Shown here one piece after another: positions 8,587 through 17,491 of a DNA stretch of 64,000 nt (position 1 is the stretch's first letter; every line of letters starts with the position of its first letter). Location of the stretch: the NCBI RefSeq assembly GCF_009720145.1, contig NZ_CP046252.1:1426001-1490000 (forward strand), written 5' to 3'. The notes under the pieces were generated by a model. It saw only the letters and a program-made list of their open reading frames with translations, was not told the DNA's origin and did not search any database. The translations under genes and the position numbers were made by a program. Source of the DNA: Sphingobium sp. CAP-1. GTDB taxonomy: Bacteria; Pseudomonadota; Alphaproteobacteria; Sphingomonadales; Sphingomonadaceae.

Positions 8587-9924
8587 TCACCATTCATAGG
8601 CCTTGGGCAATGCGCCTTCGGTCGGCGTGGCGTAGCGGTCGCGCAATTTGGTCTGGCGGTTGTCCAGCGGCTGGGCGACGCCATCGATCCAGACCGCGAC
8701 CGGGGCGGAGGTCATTTCCAACGGGTCGCCGTCCCACATCACCACATCGCCCGCCCGGCCGGCTTTCAGCGATCCGATCCGGTCGCCCAGCCCCATCGCC
8801 TCGGCCGGGGCGGAAGTGATGGTACGCAGCGCCTGCCCCCAGCTAAGGCCGGTCGCGCCCGGCACTTTGGTCAGCGCGACCATATTCCCCGCCTGCTGGG
8901 TCGCGGCGCGCAGTTGCAGCGCGTCGTCGCCGGTCAGCATCCCCATCGAGACTCTGACGCCGGCCTTCACCAGACGACCGACATTGCTCTGGGTCGCAGC
9001 GAGCTTTTCGAAGCTGGAAGGCAGATCCTCCAGCCCGGCGGTGATGACCGGGACTTTGGCCGCCGCGATCTGGGGCGCGACCATCCAGCCTTCGGTCGCG
9101 CCGGCCAGGATCAGTTTGAGCGCGGGGAAATCCTGCCGCAGCGACAGGACAGTCAAAATGTCGCGCGCGCTTTCGACATGGACCATCAGCGGCATCGCGC
9201 CGGTGACGACCGGCACCAGCGCCTCGGCATCCACCCGGTTGAGGAGCGCGTCCCACGAGCGGCCGTCATAGCTGGCGGGGGCTTTCGCATAATCCTGCGC
9301 TTGCCCCAGCATCATGCGGAAGGTCAGGATCATTGCCGCGCGGCTGCCGCCCGCCTCGCCCGCACCGGCTTCGCCCATCTCGACATATTGGAAGGCGCGG
9401 GCTTTGGTGATCGGGTTCATGTCCGCGCCCAGATCGACCACCGCGCCCTGTCCGGCGAAGATGCCGGTGCCGGTCGCGGGTGCGACCACGGCGCGGGTGA
9501 TGCCAGCGGTGCGGCTGATCGCGACCGGATTGGCGAGCGGGTTGATCGCGGGGGCAACGTCGATCGCCGCCGAGAAAGGCGAGCGGGCGCTGATGTCGTT
9601 GGTTTCCCTGACCGCCGGCACTTCGGCCAGACCCACGCGCGAGAAGCCGGAGACGAGGCCGGGCGTCACCCATTTGCCGCCGGCGTCGATCGTCTTTGCG
9701 CCGGCGGGAACGGCGACGCCCGCGCCGGCCGCCACGACCTTTCCGGCGGTGATGACGACGGTGCCGTTCCTGATCGGTTCGGAGCCGTCGCCGATCGCCA
9801 GCGTCGCGCCGGTGATGGCGATCGACTGGGCGAGCGCGGGGGTGGCGGTGGCCATGGCCAGAGCGCAGGCAATGGTTCTCGACAGGCTCGAACCGAACGG
9901 ATTTTTGGGGGCGAGCTTCGTCAT
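8587..9924 (-). CDS. amidohydrolase-family protein lacking metal ligands
   Basis: A 445-residue exported protein with the two-part fold of the imidazolonepropionase-like amidohydrolases: an N-terminal beta-sandwich (TGATLAIGDGSEPI) and a C-terminal GSLKAGRAGDVVMWDGDPLE segment. The usual metal-binding HxH after the first strand is missing: the site reads GLVSGFSRVGL where the neighbour has GVIDIHSHLG. The later HH position is also lost (LILAGATEGW). It is therefore probably catalytically inactive or uses a partner. Its start codon overlaps the stop of the upstream amidohydrolase (ATGA), implying translational coupling. Part of its signal-peptide coding region is made from a dispersed repeat (9876-9901). 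Confidence 0.85.
   Translation of the reverse strand: MTKLAPKNPFGSSLSRTIACALAMATATPALAQSIAITGATLAIGDGSEPIRNGTVVITAGKVVAAGAGVAVPAGAKTIDAGGKWVTPGLVSGFSRVGLAEVPAVRETNDISARSPFSAAIDVAPAINPLANPVAISRTAGITRAVVAPATGTGIFAGQGAVVDLGADMNPITKARAFQYVEMGEAGAGEAGGSRAAMILTFRMMLGQAQDYAKAPASYDGRSWDALLNRVDAEALVPVVTGAMPLMVHVESARDILTVLSLRQDFPALKLILAGATEGWMVAPQIAAAKVPVITAGLEDLPSSFEKLAATQSNVGRLVKAGVRVSMGMLTGDDALQLRAATQQAGNMVALTKVPGATGLSWGQALRTITSAPAEAMGLGDRIGSLKAGRAGDVVMWDGDPLEMTSAPVAVWIDGVAQPLDNRQTKLRDRYATPTEGALPKAYEW
9876..9901. repeat. repeat family B half-copy inside a coding region
   Basis: TTCTCGACAGGCTCGAACCG followed by AACGGA is one arm of the palindrome family also found at 14002-14078 and 57417-57483. Here it is translated as part of the N-terminal region NPFGSSLSRT of the metal-less amidohydrolase. 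Confidence 0.6.
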
Positions 9925-11318
9925 TTCACATCTCCCGCGCCGATCTGGCCCAGTTCGAAATCGCTGACGGACCGCAGCCTGGGATTGGCGCTGTCATAGA
10001 GCAAAGCCCCGTCGATCCACACCTTTTCGGGCCGCGTATAGGTGCTGAAGGGGTTGCCGTTCCACAGCACCACATCGGCCATCTTGCCGACCTTCAGGCT
10101 GCCGGTCTGCTCCGCTATGCCCATGGCCCGCGCGGGGTTGATGGCGAGCCAGGTCCAGGCGGTTTCGTCGGATATGGCTAGCCCCATGCGGCGGCCCGCG
10201 CCCAGCGCCTTGGCCGCTTCCTGATTCAGGCGCTGAATGCCATCCTGATCGTCGCTATGGACGATGGCGCAGGCGCCGGCCTGCTGGACCAGCGGGATAT
10301 TCTCCCTGATCCCGTCATAAGCCTCCATCTTGAAGCCATACCAGTCGCCCCACATGGCCGAGCAGATGCCATTGTCGCGCAGCAGATCGGCGATCTTGTA
10401 GCTTTCGACGGCATGGTGGAAGGCGGCGATGCGGTAGCCGAACTCCTTCGACATATCGATGACATTGGCCATCTCGTCCGCGCGGTAGCAATGATTGTGG
10501 ACGAGGATCTTGCCCTCCAGCACGTCCGCGAGGGTTTCCATGCCGAGGTCGCGGGTCTGGTCCTTCCCGGCGGCGCGCTTCTTCTGATAGTCCCGCGCCT
10601 TGATCCAGGTCTGGCGGTCCACCGCCATATTGCCCATGCGGGTGCTGGGTTCGCGCCCCTTGCCGCCATAGACGCGCTTGGGGTTCTCGCCACAGGCCAT
10701 TTTCAGGCCATAGGGCGCGCCGGGGAATTTCATCCCCTGCTGGGTGCGGGCGGGAACATTCTTGACCGTGACGCTGCGCCCGCCGATCAGATTGCCGGAG
10801 CCGGGCAGGATCTGGAGCGTGGTGACGCCACCATTGGCGAGCGCGCGGCCGAAGCCGGGATCTTGCGGCCAGATACTATGTTCGGCCCAGACATGGGGCG
10901 TCACCGGCGATGTCATTTCATTGCCGTCGGACAGCGCATCGACGCCGGGCGAGGCGTAGACGCCCAGATGGCTGTGAATGTCGATGACGCCGGGGGTGAC
11001 ATATTTGCCCCGCGCGTCGATCAGCAGCACATCGGCCGGGATCGGCGTGTCGGGGCCGCCGATCGCGCTCACCTTGCCATCGGACAGGAACAGGACGCCA
11101 TTGTCGATGCGCGCCCCTTCCCCGTCGAAGATGGTCGCGCCGCGCAGTACGGTCGGGCGGCCGGGATAGGGCTTATAGGTGGAGGGATAGGGATTGTCCG
11201 GCTCGGCCGAAGCGCCTTGCGCCGTGGGGGCCGCTTCCTTCTCCTTCTTCGCGGCGAGCGGCGTGGCGCTCCCCGCCAGCAATGCCGCGACCAGCAGCCA
11301 TCCGCCCTTCCTGCTCAT
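9921..11318 (-). CDS. exported amidohydrolase (imidazolonepropionase-like)
   Basis: A 465-residue metal-dependent hydrolase with signal peptide MSRKGGWLLVAALLAGSATPLAA. The metal site is intact: HSH in GVIDIHSHLG (about residue 113), histidines in ILVHNHC and AAFHHAVES, and an acidic pair in IVHSDDQDGI. Substrates of this subfamily include N-acyl or cyclic dipeptide-like amides, which fits the peptide transporter just upstream. The ATG at 11318 overlaps the transporter stop (ATGA). The frame stays open further upstream but that part is antisense-like and without homology. Periplasmic location is inferred from the signal peptide. Confidence 0.9.
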   Translation of the reverse strand: MSRKGGWLLVAALLAGSATPLAAKKEKEAAPTAQGASAEPDNPYPSTYKPYPGRPTVLRGATIFDGEGARIDNGVLFLSDGKVSAIGGPDTPIPADVLLIDARGKYVTPGVIDIHSHLGVYASPGVDALSDGNEMTSPVTPHVWAEHSIWPQDPGFGRALANGGVTTLQILPGSGNLIGGRSVTVKNVPARTQQGMKFPGAPYGLKMACGENPKRVYGGKGREPSTRMGNMAVDRQTWIKARDYQKKRAAGKDQTRDLGMETLADVLEGKILVHNHCYRADEMANVIDMSKEFGYRIAAFHHAVESYKIADLLRDNGICSAMWGDWYGFKMEAYDGIRENIPLVQQAGACAIVHSDDQDGIQRLNQEAAKALGAGRRMGLAISDETAWTWLAINPARAMGIAEQTGSLKVGKMADVVLWNGNPFSTYTRPEKVWIDGALLYDSANPRLRSVSDFELGQIGAGDVK

Positions 11319-12841
11319 GCCCTGTCCTCCGCGCCGATCGTGTCGAGATGCATCATCCGCTTCACATAAGGCGAAACGAGCAGGACCAGCCCGCCCACCA
11401 CCACGGAGAACCAGCCGATCCGGGTGTAAACGTCCAGCACCTGCGTCACATCGCCGGCTTCGCCGCTGCCAGTGGCGCGGGCGATGAGGCCGGCGATGAA
11501 ATTGCCCGCCGCCATGGCAAGGAACCAGGTGCCCATCACAAGGCCGACCATCGACGACACCGACAGGCGGGTCATGGCGGACAGGCCGACCGGCGAGAAG
11601 CAGAGTTCGGCCAGCGTGTGGAACAGGTAGATGAGGAAAACGAAGATCACCGGGGTCAGCTTCGCGCCGGCCATGGCCGCGCCCGCGACCAGCACCAGGA
11701 AACCCGCGCCGCACAGGATCAGACCGATGCCGAACTTGGCGGGCGAGGAGGGTTCGAGGCGGCGCTTGTCGAGGAAGGTCCACACGACCGCGAATAGCGG
11801 GGCGAACAGGATGATGAAAACCGAATTGACCGACTGGAACAGCGACGCGGGCACTTCCCAGCCCAAAATCGCGCGATCGACATTGCGATCGGTGAAGATG
11901 TTGAGCGACGATCCGGTCTGTTCGAACAGCCCCCAGAAAAGCGGGTTGAGCGCGATCAGGAACAGCGCGGCGAACATGCGGTCACGGTCGACCTTGCCCA
12001 GCGTGCCGAGCGTGCGCCAGAGGATATAGGCGACGGTCAGCGCCGAGAAGCCGAGCAGCGCATAGCCCAGCAGTTCGGCATAGCGGATCACCCCCCAGAT
12101 GGCGACGACGCCCAGCGCCGCGCCCAGATAGATGGTCCATTCCTGGCTGAGGCCGGCGGCGGTCGGCGTGCGCAACTGCTGCGGCGCGGGCGGCTCGCCC
12201 CGGCCGAGCAGCCAGGGCTTGAGCCAGACGAACATGACGAGGCCGAGCAACATGCCCACACCCGCCGCGCCGAAGCCCCAGCTCCAGCCCCACAGTTCGC
12301 CGAGCAGGCCGCAGACGATCGGGCCGAGCATCCCGCCCATGTTGATGCCCATATAGAAGATCGAATAGGCCGGGTCGCGGCGATGGTCGTCGCGGGCATA
12401 GAGTTCGCCGACCAGCACCGAGACGTTCGCCTTCAAAAAGCCGGTGCCGACGATGATGCTGGCGAGCGCGAGGTAGAAGCCGTTGAGGAAGAAGGGGTGC
12501 TGCCCCCCCGGCCCTTCGGTGATGGCGATCAGGAAATGGCCGATGGCGATGAACACGCCGCCCGCCGTCACCGCCTTGCGCGGGCCGAGATAGCGGTCGG
12601 ACAGATAACCGCCGATGACAGGCGTGATATAGACCAGCGAGGTGTAGGCGCCGTAGAGCAGATAGGCCTTGTCCTCGCCAAAGAGGAAATGTTTGGTGAG
12701 GTAGAAGATGAGGATGGCGCGCATCCCGTAATAGGAAAAGCGTTCCCACATTTCCGCGAAAAACAGCAGGTAAAGCCCGCGCGGATGGCCAAGCCAGGTC
12801 TTGCCCGCCTCCGCCGGTACGATGTCCGAGGTCGCCATCAT
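11315..12841 (-). CDS. proton-dependent oligopeptide (POT/PTR2) transporter
   Basis: A 508-residue inner-membrane protein of the POT branch of the major facilitator superfamily, importing di- and tripeptides with protons. The signature EMWERFSYYGMRAIL (ExxERFxYY) is in the first membrane helix, and the second family motif region with GGYLSDRYLGPRKAV follows. About 14 hydrophobic segments are visible. It is the first gene of a coupled three-gene operon with two amidohydrolases, suggesting uptake and hydrolysis of small peptides or peptide-like amides. Two adjacent ATG codons make the start uncertain by one residue. Confidence 0.93.
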   Translation of the reverse strand: MMATSDIVPAEAGKTWLGHPRGLYLLFFAEMWERFSYYGMRAILIFYLTKHFLFGEDKAYLLYGAYTSLVYITPVIGGYLSDRYLGPRKAVTAGGVFIAIGHFLIAITEGPGGQHPFFLNGFYLALASIIVGTGFLKANVSVLVGELYARDDHRRDPAYSIFYMGINMGGMLGPIVCGLLGELWGWSWGFGAAGVGMLLGLVMFVWLKPWLLGRGEPPAPQQLRTPTAAGLSQEWTIYLGAALGVVAIWGVIRYAELLGYALLGFSALTVAYILWRTLGTLGKVDRDRMFAALFLIALNPLFWGLFEQTGSSLNIFTDRNVDRAILGWEVPASLFQSVNSVFIILFAPLFAVVWTFLDKRRLEPSSPAKFGIGLILCGAGFLVLVAGAAMAGAKLTPVIFVFLIYLFHTLAELCFSPVGLSAMTRLSVSSMVGLVMGTWFLAMAAGNFIAGLIARATGSGEAGDVTQVLDVYTRIGWFSVVVGGLVLLVSPYVKRMMHLDTIGAEDRA

Positions 12842-12994
12842 GGCCCCTTATCTATGTCTTGTGCGTCGGGCCGATGCGGCGCCGATCAGGATGGCGGGCA
12901 ACCTAGAGCGGAAGGAGGATGGCTGTCAAAAGGCCACTCCAAAAGCGGCCCCGGCCCTTGCGTTCCGCACCGGGCCGCGCCATCTGTCGCGGCG

Positions 12995-13573
12995 ATGTTC
13001 AACGATCTTTCCTCCCCGCTCGCCCTGCTCCAGACCCGCCGTTCCGGCAAGCCGCGCGACCTGATCGCGCCCGGCCCCGACGACGCGCAGTTGCGGCAGA
13101 TACTGGAAGTGGCGCTGCGCACGCCCGATCATGGCAAGCTGGCGCCGTGGCGCTTCGTGATCGTGCCGCAGGACAAGCGCGATGCGCTGGCGGCGCTGCT
13201 GGAGGCCGCCTATCGCGCCGAGAAGCCGGACGCCGGGCGGCTGGAGATCGAGGCGATGCACCAGTTCGCGCAGCAGGCGCCGACATTGGTGGTGGCACTG
13301 TCCGCCCCGGTCGTGGGCAGCAAGATCCCGGTCTGGGAACAGGAATTGTCGGCCGGCGCGGCGATCATGAACCTGCTCCACGCCACCCATGCGCTGGGCT
13401 TTGCCGGCGGCTGGCTGACCGGCTGGCCAAGCTATAATGACGATGTGCGCGACGCTTTTGGCGGCGCGGGCGAGAAAATCGCCGGCTTCATTTTCATCGG
13501 GACGCCGGGCAGGCCACAGGAAGAACGGCCGCGACCAGAATATGATGACTCCGTGTCGGTGTGGGACAGATAA
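12995..13573 (+). CDS. nitroreductase family protein (YdjA-like)
   Basis: A 192-residue FMN-dependent oxidoreductase. The N-terminal RRSGKPRDLIAPGP, the LRTPDHGKLAPWRFVIV segment and the final GFIFIGTPGRPQEERPRPE match the short YdjA-like nitroreductases. It is expected to be a cytoplasmic dimer binding FMN and using NAD(P)H; the natural substrate is unknown. The start ATG at 12995 lies about 155 bases from the divergent transporter gene start. The stop codon abuts a palindrome in front of the GntR gene. Confidence 0.88.
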   Translation: MFNDLSSPLALLQTRRSGKPRDLIAPGPDDAQLRQILEVALRTPDHGKLAPWRFVIVPQDKRDALAALLEAAYRAEKPDAGRLEIEAMHQFAQQAPTLVVALSAPVVGSKIPVWEQELSAGAAIMNLLHATHALGFAGGWLTGWPSYNDDVRDAFGGAGEKIAGFIFIGTPGRPQEERPRPEYDDSVSVWDR

Positions 13574-13587
13574 TTACACAAATGTAA
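13574..13587. promoter_or_regulatory. palindromic operator candidate before GntR gene
   Basis: TTACA-CAAA-TGTAA is a perfect 5+5 inverted repeat 15 bases upstream of the -35 hexamer of the regulator promoter. The position suits an autoregulatory site for the GntR-family protein encoded downstream. Confidence 0.4.
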
Positions 13588-13601
13588 AGTTTTGAGTAAT
13601 T

Positions 13602-13630
13602 TTGCAACTTGACCCGCACGGCTGTATTAT
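13602..13630 (+). promoter_or_regulatory. sigma-70-like promoter of GntR gene
   Basis: TTGCAA (13602-13607), 17-base spacer, TATTAT (13625-13630). The predicted transcript would begin around 13637, only about eight bases before the ATG at 13645, so translation may be almost leaderless. Confidence 0.5.
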
Positions 13631-13644
13631 GGCACTGATGCACT

Positions 13645-13989
13645 ATGGCCGACGACTCCAAACCCGTCTATCTCCGCCTGCGTGAGATCATTGCCGCCTC
13701 CATCCTGGATGGAGAATTTTCCGATGGCGACCTGCTCCCGTCGGTGCGCGCCTTTGCCGCGACGCAGGGGGCCAATCCACTGACGGTGGCGAAAGCCTAT
13801 CAGAGTTTTCAGGATGACGGGCTGGTGCTGGTGAAGCGCGGGGTCGGCATGTTCGTCGCCGACGGCGCGACCCGCCGCCTGCGCGAGATGGAGCGCGCGC
13901 ACTTTATCGACACTGTGTGGCCGCCGGTCGCGGCGCAGATTCGCCGGCTGGGGATCAGGCTCGACGATCTGGATCTGGCGAAGGCCTGA
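13645..13989 (+). CDS. short GntR-family transcriptional regulator (YtrA type)
   Basis: A 114-residue protein made almost only of a winged-helix GntR domain (PVYLRLREIIAASILDGEFSDGDLLPSVR, then ANPLTVAKAYQSFQDDGLV) plus a short helical tail, as in the YtrA subfamily that regulates adjacent transport or membrane genes. It has no effector-binding domain. It is a single gene whose likely targets are itself or the divergent/neighbouring genes. It ends just before a large palindrome shared with the convergent TPR gene. Confidence 0.88.
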   Translation: MADDSKPVYLRLREIIAASILDGEFSDGDLLPSVRAFAATQGANPLTVAKAYQSFQDDGLVLVKRGVGMFVADGATRRLREMERAHFIDTVWPPVAAQIRRLGIRLDDLDLAKA

Positions 13990-14001
13990 GTTTTTCTGGA
14001 C

Positions 14002-14078
14002 TCCGTTCGTTTCGAGCGTAGTCGAGAAACGCGAAGCGCCGTTCTGGCCGCTTCTCGACTACGCTCGAAGCGAACGGA
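14002..14078. repeat. palindromic repeat family B, copy between convergent genes
   Basis: A 77-base imperfect palindrome bounded by TCCGTTCG and CGAACGGA, with inner arms TTCGAGCGTAGTCGAGAA and its complement. T-tracts lie outside both arms, so it probably also serves as a bidirectional terminator between the GntR and TPR genes. Related sequences are at 57417-57483 and 9876-9901. Confidence 0.8.
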
Positions 14079-14083
14079 TGTTT

Positions 14084-16123
14084 TTACAAGACCGCCAGCG
14101 CGTCGATCGCTTCCTGTCGGCCGGTAAAGCCACGCACCGCGATCGCGCGGCCCAGCGCCAGTTTCGCGTCGCCCTTCCGCCCGGCGGCAGCATAGGCCTG
14201 ACCCAGATGCAGGTGCAGCGCCGGCGCGCCGGGGGCCAGAGCAACCGCCTTTTCCAGCAGGTCGACGGGCGCCGGCCCCTTGTCGCCGGTGCGCAGCAGC
14301 ACCCAGCCGAGCATGTCGGCGGTGATCGGGCTGGCGGGCATCAGGCGATAGGCATGGGCGGCATAGGCGCGGGCGCCACCGCGATCGCCGCTTTCCAGCG
14401 CGGCACGGGCGAGATCGGCCATCAGCATCGCGTCATTATCCCCCACCTGCGCGCGGACGGCGCGCAGCAGCCTGAGCGCGGCGCGCCAGTCCTGCGCCTG
14501 CGCGGCCATAGCGGCGGCAAGACGTTGCGCCTCCACATCATTGGGATTTTGCGACAGGAAAAGCTGCACCACCTGCCCCGCGCGGGCGGGATTGCCGGCA
14601 CGCGCCCAGACGGCGGCGAGGCGCAGGGCGGCGGCACGATCGAAGCGGATATTGCCCGCCGCCTCATAGGCGCGGGCGGCCTCCCCCGGCTGGCCCGCCG
14701 CGCCCAGCGTATCGCCCAGCACCAGCCAGGCGTCGGGCGCGCCGGGATTGGCGCGGCTGAGCAGACGGGCGCGGGCGAGTGCATCCTCCGTCCGGCCGCT
14801 GGCGAGCAGCGCACGGATATAGGGGACATTGTCGCGCGCGGTGGCGGCGCTGGCGGGCGGCGCGCCATTGGCCAGCGCTGCGTCGCGCGGGCTGGCGAAA
14901 GGATCGGCGGCGGCGCGCACCGGCCAGGCGGCGCGGGCGAGCATATCGGCGGCGAGGGCGCGATCGCCCAGCGCCTCCTGCGCGCGCGCGGCGAGCGTCA
15001 GCACATAGGGATCGGCGTCGCGCTGGGCGACGATCGGGGCCAGAGTGGAGGCGGCCGACGCATGGTCGCCATTGAGATAATAGGCGCGGCCAAGCAGGGT
15101 GCGGGCGGCGCGGTTGTCGGGCTGGGCGTCGACCAGCGAGGCCAGCGCCTCGGCCGCCAGCACGGCATTGCCATCCTCCATATGCAGCACGCCGCGCAGC
15201 AGCCGGGTCGCCGGTTCGTCGTCAAGCCGGCCCTTCGTGCGGTCGAGCAGCTTGCGGGCGAGATCGCCCTCCCCGGCCCGCGCCGCCAGCACCGCCTGAA
15301 GCATCCAGGCGCGCGGGTTGGCGGGATCGAGGCCGAGCAGGCGGCGGCTGAGGCTGAGCGCCTGACTGGCCCGGCCGGCGTCGGCCAAGGTCGCGGCATA
15401 ATGTTCGAGCGCCGGGACGGAATCGGGGTTGGCGGCAAGCGCCCGGTCGAACCAGGGCAAGGCGGCGGTCAGGCCATATTGGGCGCGAGTGAGTTCGCCG
15501 CGCAGGGCGAGCGCGCCGGCATTGCCGGGGGCCAGCGCGACGGCCCGGTCAGCCGCGAGGATCGCCCCGCCCTGATCGCCGATGGCGAGGCGGAAGCGAC
15601 CGAGATCGATCCAGTTTTCGGCGTCGTCGGGCGCAAGGGTCAGCGCGCGTTCCAGCGCCTTGCGCGCGCCATTGGCGTCGCCGGTCGCCAGCGCGGCGCA
15701 GGCGATCACGCGCGCGGCGGCGACGGCGGAGGCTTCGGGCAAGTCGGCAGCGCGGGCTTCGCGCAGCGCGCCGGGCGAATCCCCTTGCAGGAACAGCGCC
15801 TGCGCCATCACCGCGCGAGTGTTAGCGGCGGGCTGCCCCAGTGCGCGGGCGCGGGTCGCCTCCGCCTGCGCGCCGGGACCATCGCCCAGCAGGGCGAGCG
15901 CGCGCGCCTGCGCGGCGCGGGCGTCGGCCGAGCGGGGATTGGCCCGAATCGCGTTCATCAGTTCGACCCGTGCGGTGCGGGCGTCGCCCCGGTCGAGCGC
16001 GGCAAGCCCGCGCGTCAGTGCCGCGCTGCCATCGCGCTCATGCGCGCGCCATTGCCACAGACCGGCGACGCCCAGCAGGAGCAGGCCGATGCCGGCGATC
16101 AGGAACAGGCGCGAACGGCGCAT
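14084..16123 (-). CDS. TPR-repeat protein of the PrsK/PrsR operon
   Basis: A 679-residue protein with one N-terminal membrane anchor (LFLIAGIGLLLLGVAGLWQW) followed by many tetratricopeptide repeats, for example AALTRGLAALDRGDARTARV and later LLGRAYYLNGDHASAAS. It is probably anchored in the inner membrane with the repeats in the periplasm. In other bacteria a large TPR lipoprotein, PrsT, accompanies PrsK/PrsR; this protein has no lipobox cysteine and is shorter, so I do not assign that name. It starts three bases after prsR ends and is the last gene of the operon. Confidence 0.85.
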   Translation of the reverse strand: MRRSRLFLIAGIGLLLLGVAGLWQWRAHERDGSAALTRGLAALDRGDARTARVELMNAIRANPRSADARAAQARALALLGDGPGAQAEATRARALGQPAANTRAVMAQALFLQGDSPGALREARAADLPEASAVAAARVIACAALATGDANGARKALERALTLAPDDAENWIDLGRFRLAIGDQGGAILAADRAVALAPGNAGALALRGELTRAQYGLTAALPWFDRALAANPDSVPALEHYAATLADAGRASQALSLSRRLLGLDPANPRAWMLQAVLAARAGEGDLARKLLDRTKGRLDDEPATRLLRGVLHMEDGNAVLAAEALASLVDAQPDNRAARTLLGRAYYLNGDHASAASTLAPIVAQRDADPYVLTLAARAQEALGDRALAADMLARAAWPVRAAADPFASPRDAALANGAPPASAATARDNVPYIRALLASGRTEDALARARLLSRANPGAPDAWLVLGDTLGAAGQPGEAARAYEAAGNIRFDRAAALRLAAVWARAGNPARAGQVVQLFLSQNPNDVEAQRLAAAMAAQAQDWRAALRLLRAVRAQVGDNDAMLMADLARAALESGDRGGARAYAAHAYRLMPASPITADMLGWVLLRTGDKGPAPVDLLEKAVALAPGAPALHLHLGQAYAAAGRKGDAKLALGRAIAVRGFTGRQEAIDALAVL

Positions 16124-16126
16124 CGG

Positions 16127-17491
16127 TCAGCCCTGCATCTGATATTGTTTGAGCAGGTCATAGAGGGTCGGCCGGCTGATCCCCAATATCTTGGCCGCGC
16201 CGGAAATATTGCCGTCGGTGCGGGCGATGGCGCGGCGGATGGCACGGCGGTCGGCCATTTCGCGCGCGGCCTTCAGGTTCACCACATCGCCGCCATCGGC
16301 ACGATCATCGTCCAGATCGAGATCGGCGGCGGTGATGAGCTTGCCGTCGGCCATGATGACGGCGCGCTTCATGCGATTTTCCAGCTCGCGCACATTGCCG
16401 GGCCAGCCCCAGGCGTCGAGCGCGGCGAGCGCATCGGGGGCCAGCCCTTTGACCTGCGGGTTCATATCGCGAGCGAAGCGGGCGAGGAAATGGCGCGCGA
16501 GCAGCGCCGGGTCGCCCGGCCGGTCCCTGAGCGCGGGGATACGCACGCTGATTTCGGCGAGGCGATAATAGAGATCCTCCCGGAATGTGCCGGCCGCGAT
16601 CATCGCCTCCAGATCCTGATGCGTGGCGCAGACGATGCGGGTGTCGACCGCGATCGGCTGGCGTCCGCCGATCCGTTCGATGACCCGCTCTTGCAGGAAA
16701 CGGAGCAGCTTGACCTGTAAGGCGAGCGGGATGTCGCCCACTTCGTCCAGAAACAGCGTGCCGCCCTGCGCCTGTTCGATCTTGCCCGGCGTGGTCTTGA
16801 CCGCGCCGGTGAAGGCGCCCTTTTCATGGCCGAACAGTTCGGATTCGAGCAGGGTTTCGGGGATGGCGGCGCAATTGATCGCGACGAACGCGCCACCGCG
16901 CCGGGGGCTGGCGTCATGCAGTCCCTGCGCCAGCAATTCCTTGCCGGTGCCGCTGGCGCCCAGCAGCAGGACCGAGACATTGGCGCTGGCGACCCGTTCG
17001 ATGGTGCGGGCGACCTTCATCATTTCGGGCGCGCCGCTGATGATCCGGCCCAGCACCCGCCCATCCTCCGGCGCGGTTTCGGCGAGGCGGAGATTCTCCC
17101 GCTCCAGCGCATGGACATGAAAGGCGCGGCGGACGATCAGGCCCAGTTCGTCAATGTCGACCGGCTTCTGGTAAAAATCATAGGCGCCGCCCGCGATCGC
17201 ATCCAGCGCGCTTTCGCGCGCGCCATGGCCGGACGCGACGATGATCTTGGTATCGGGCTTGATCCTGAGCATCTCCGCCAGCGTGGCGAAGCCCTCGGTC
17301 GTGCCGTCGGGATCGGGCGGCAGGCCCAGGTCCAGCGTCACCACATCGGGCGTTTCGGCGCGCAGCATCTCGATCGCTTCCTGACGGTCGCCGGCGATGA
17401 AAAGCTGATAATCCTCATAGGCCCAGCGCAATTGCCGTTGCAGGCCCGGATCATCCTCGACGATCAGCAATTTGGGGCGGGTATCGCTCAT
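16127..17491 (-). CDS. prsR: PEP-CTERM-system response regulator PrsR
   Basis: A 454-residue NtrC-type activator. A receiver domain occupies about residues 1-125 with the phospho-aspartate in VVTLDLGLPPD. A sigma-54 AAA+ domain follows with Walker A GASGTGKE and the sigma-54 contact motif GAFTGA. A Fis-type helix-turn-helix (NISGAAKILGISRPTLYDLL) closes the protein. The long DPDGTTEGFATL insertion after the aspartate is characteristic of PrsR. It overlaps the prsK stop by one base (TGATG) and is expected to activate sigma-54 promoters for exopolysaccharide and PEP-CTERM protein genes. Confidence 0.92.
   Translation of the reverse strand: MSDTRPKLLIVEDDPGLQRQLRWAYEDYQLFIAGDRQEAIEMLRAETPDVVTLDLGLPPDPDGTTEGFATLAEMLRIKPDTKIIVASGHGARESALDAIAGGAYDFYQKPVDIDELGLIVRRAFHVHALERENLRLAETAPEDGRVLGRIISGAPEMMKVARTIERVASANVSVLLLGASGTGKELLAQGLHDASPRRGGAFVAINCAAIPETLLESELFGHEKGAFTGAVKTTPGKIEQAQGGTLFLDEVGDIPLALQVKLLRFLQERVIERIGGRQPIAVDTRIVCATHQDLEAMIAAGTFREDLYYRLAEISVRIPALRDRPGDPALLARHFLARFARDMNPQVKGLAPDALAALDAWGWPGNVRELENRMKRAVIMADGKLITAADLDLDDDRADGGDVVNLKAAREMADRRAIRRAIARTDGNISGAAKILGISRPTLYDLLKQYQMQG

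Noticed and set aside
14084..16123. Calling the TPR protein PrsT
   Set aside because: PrsT is a lipoprotein; this one has no lipobox cysteine and is shorter, so only a general name is given.
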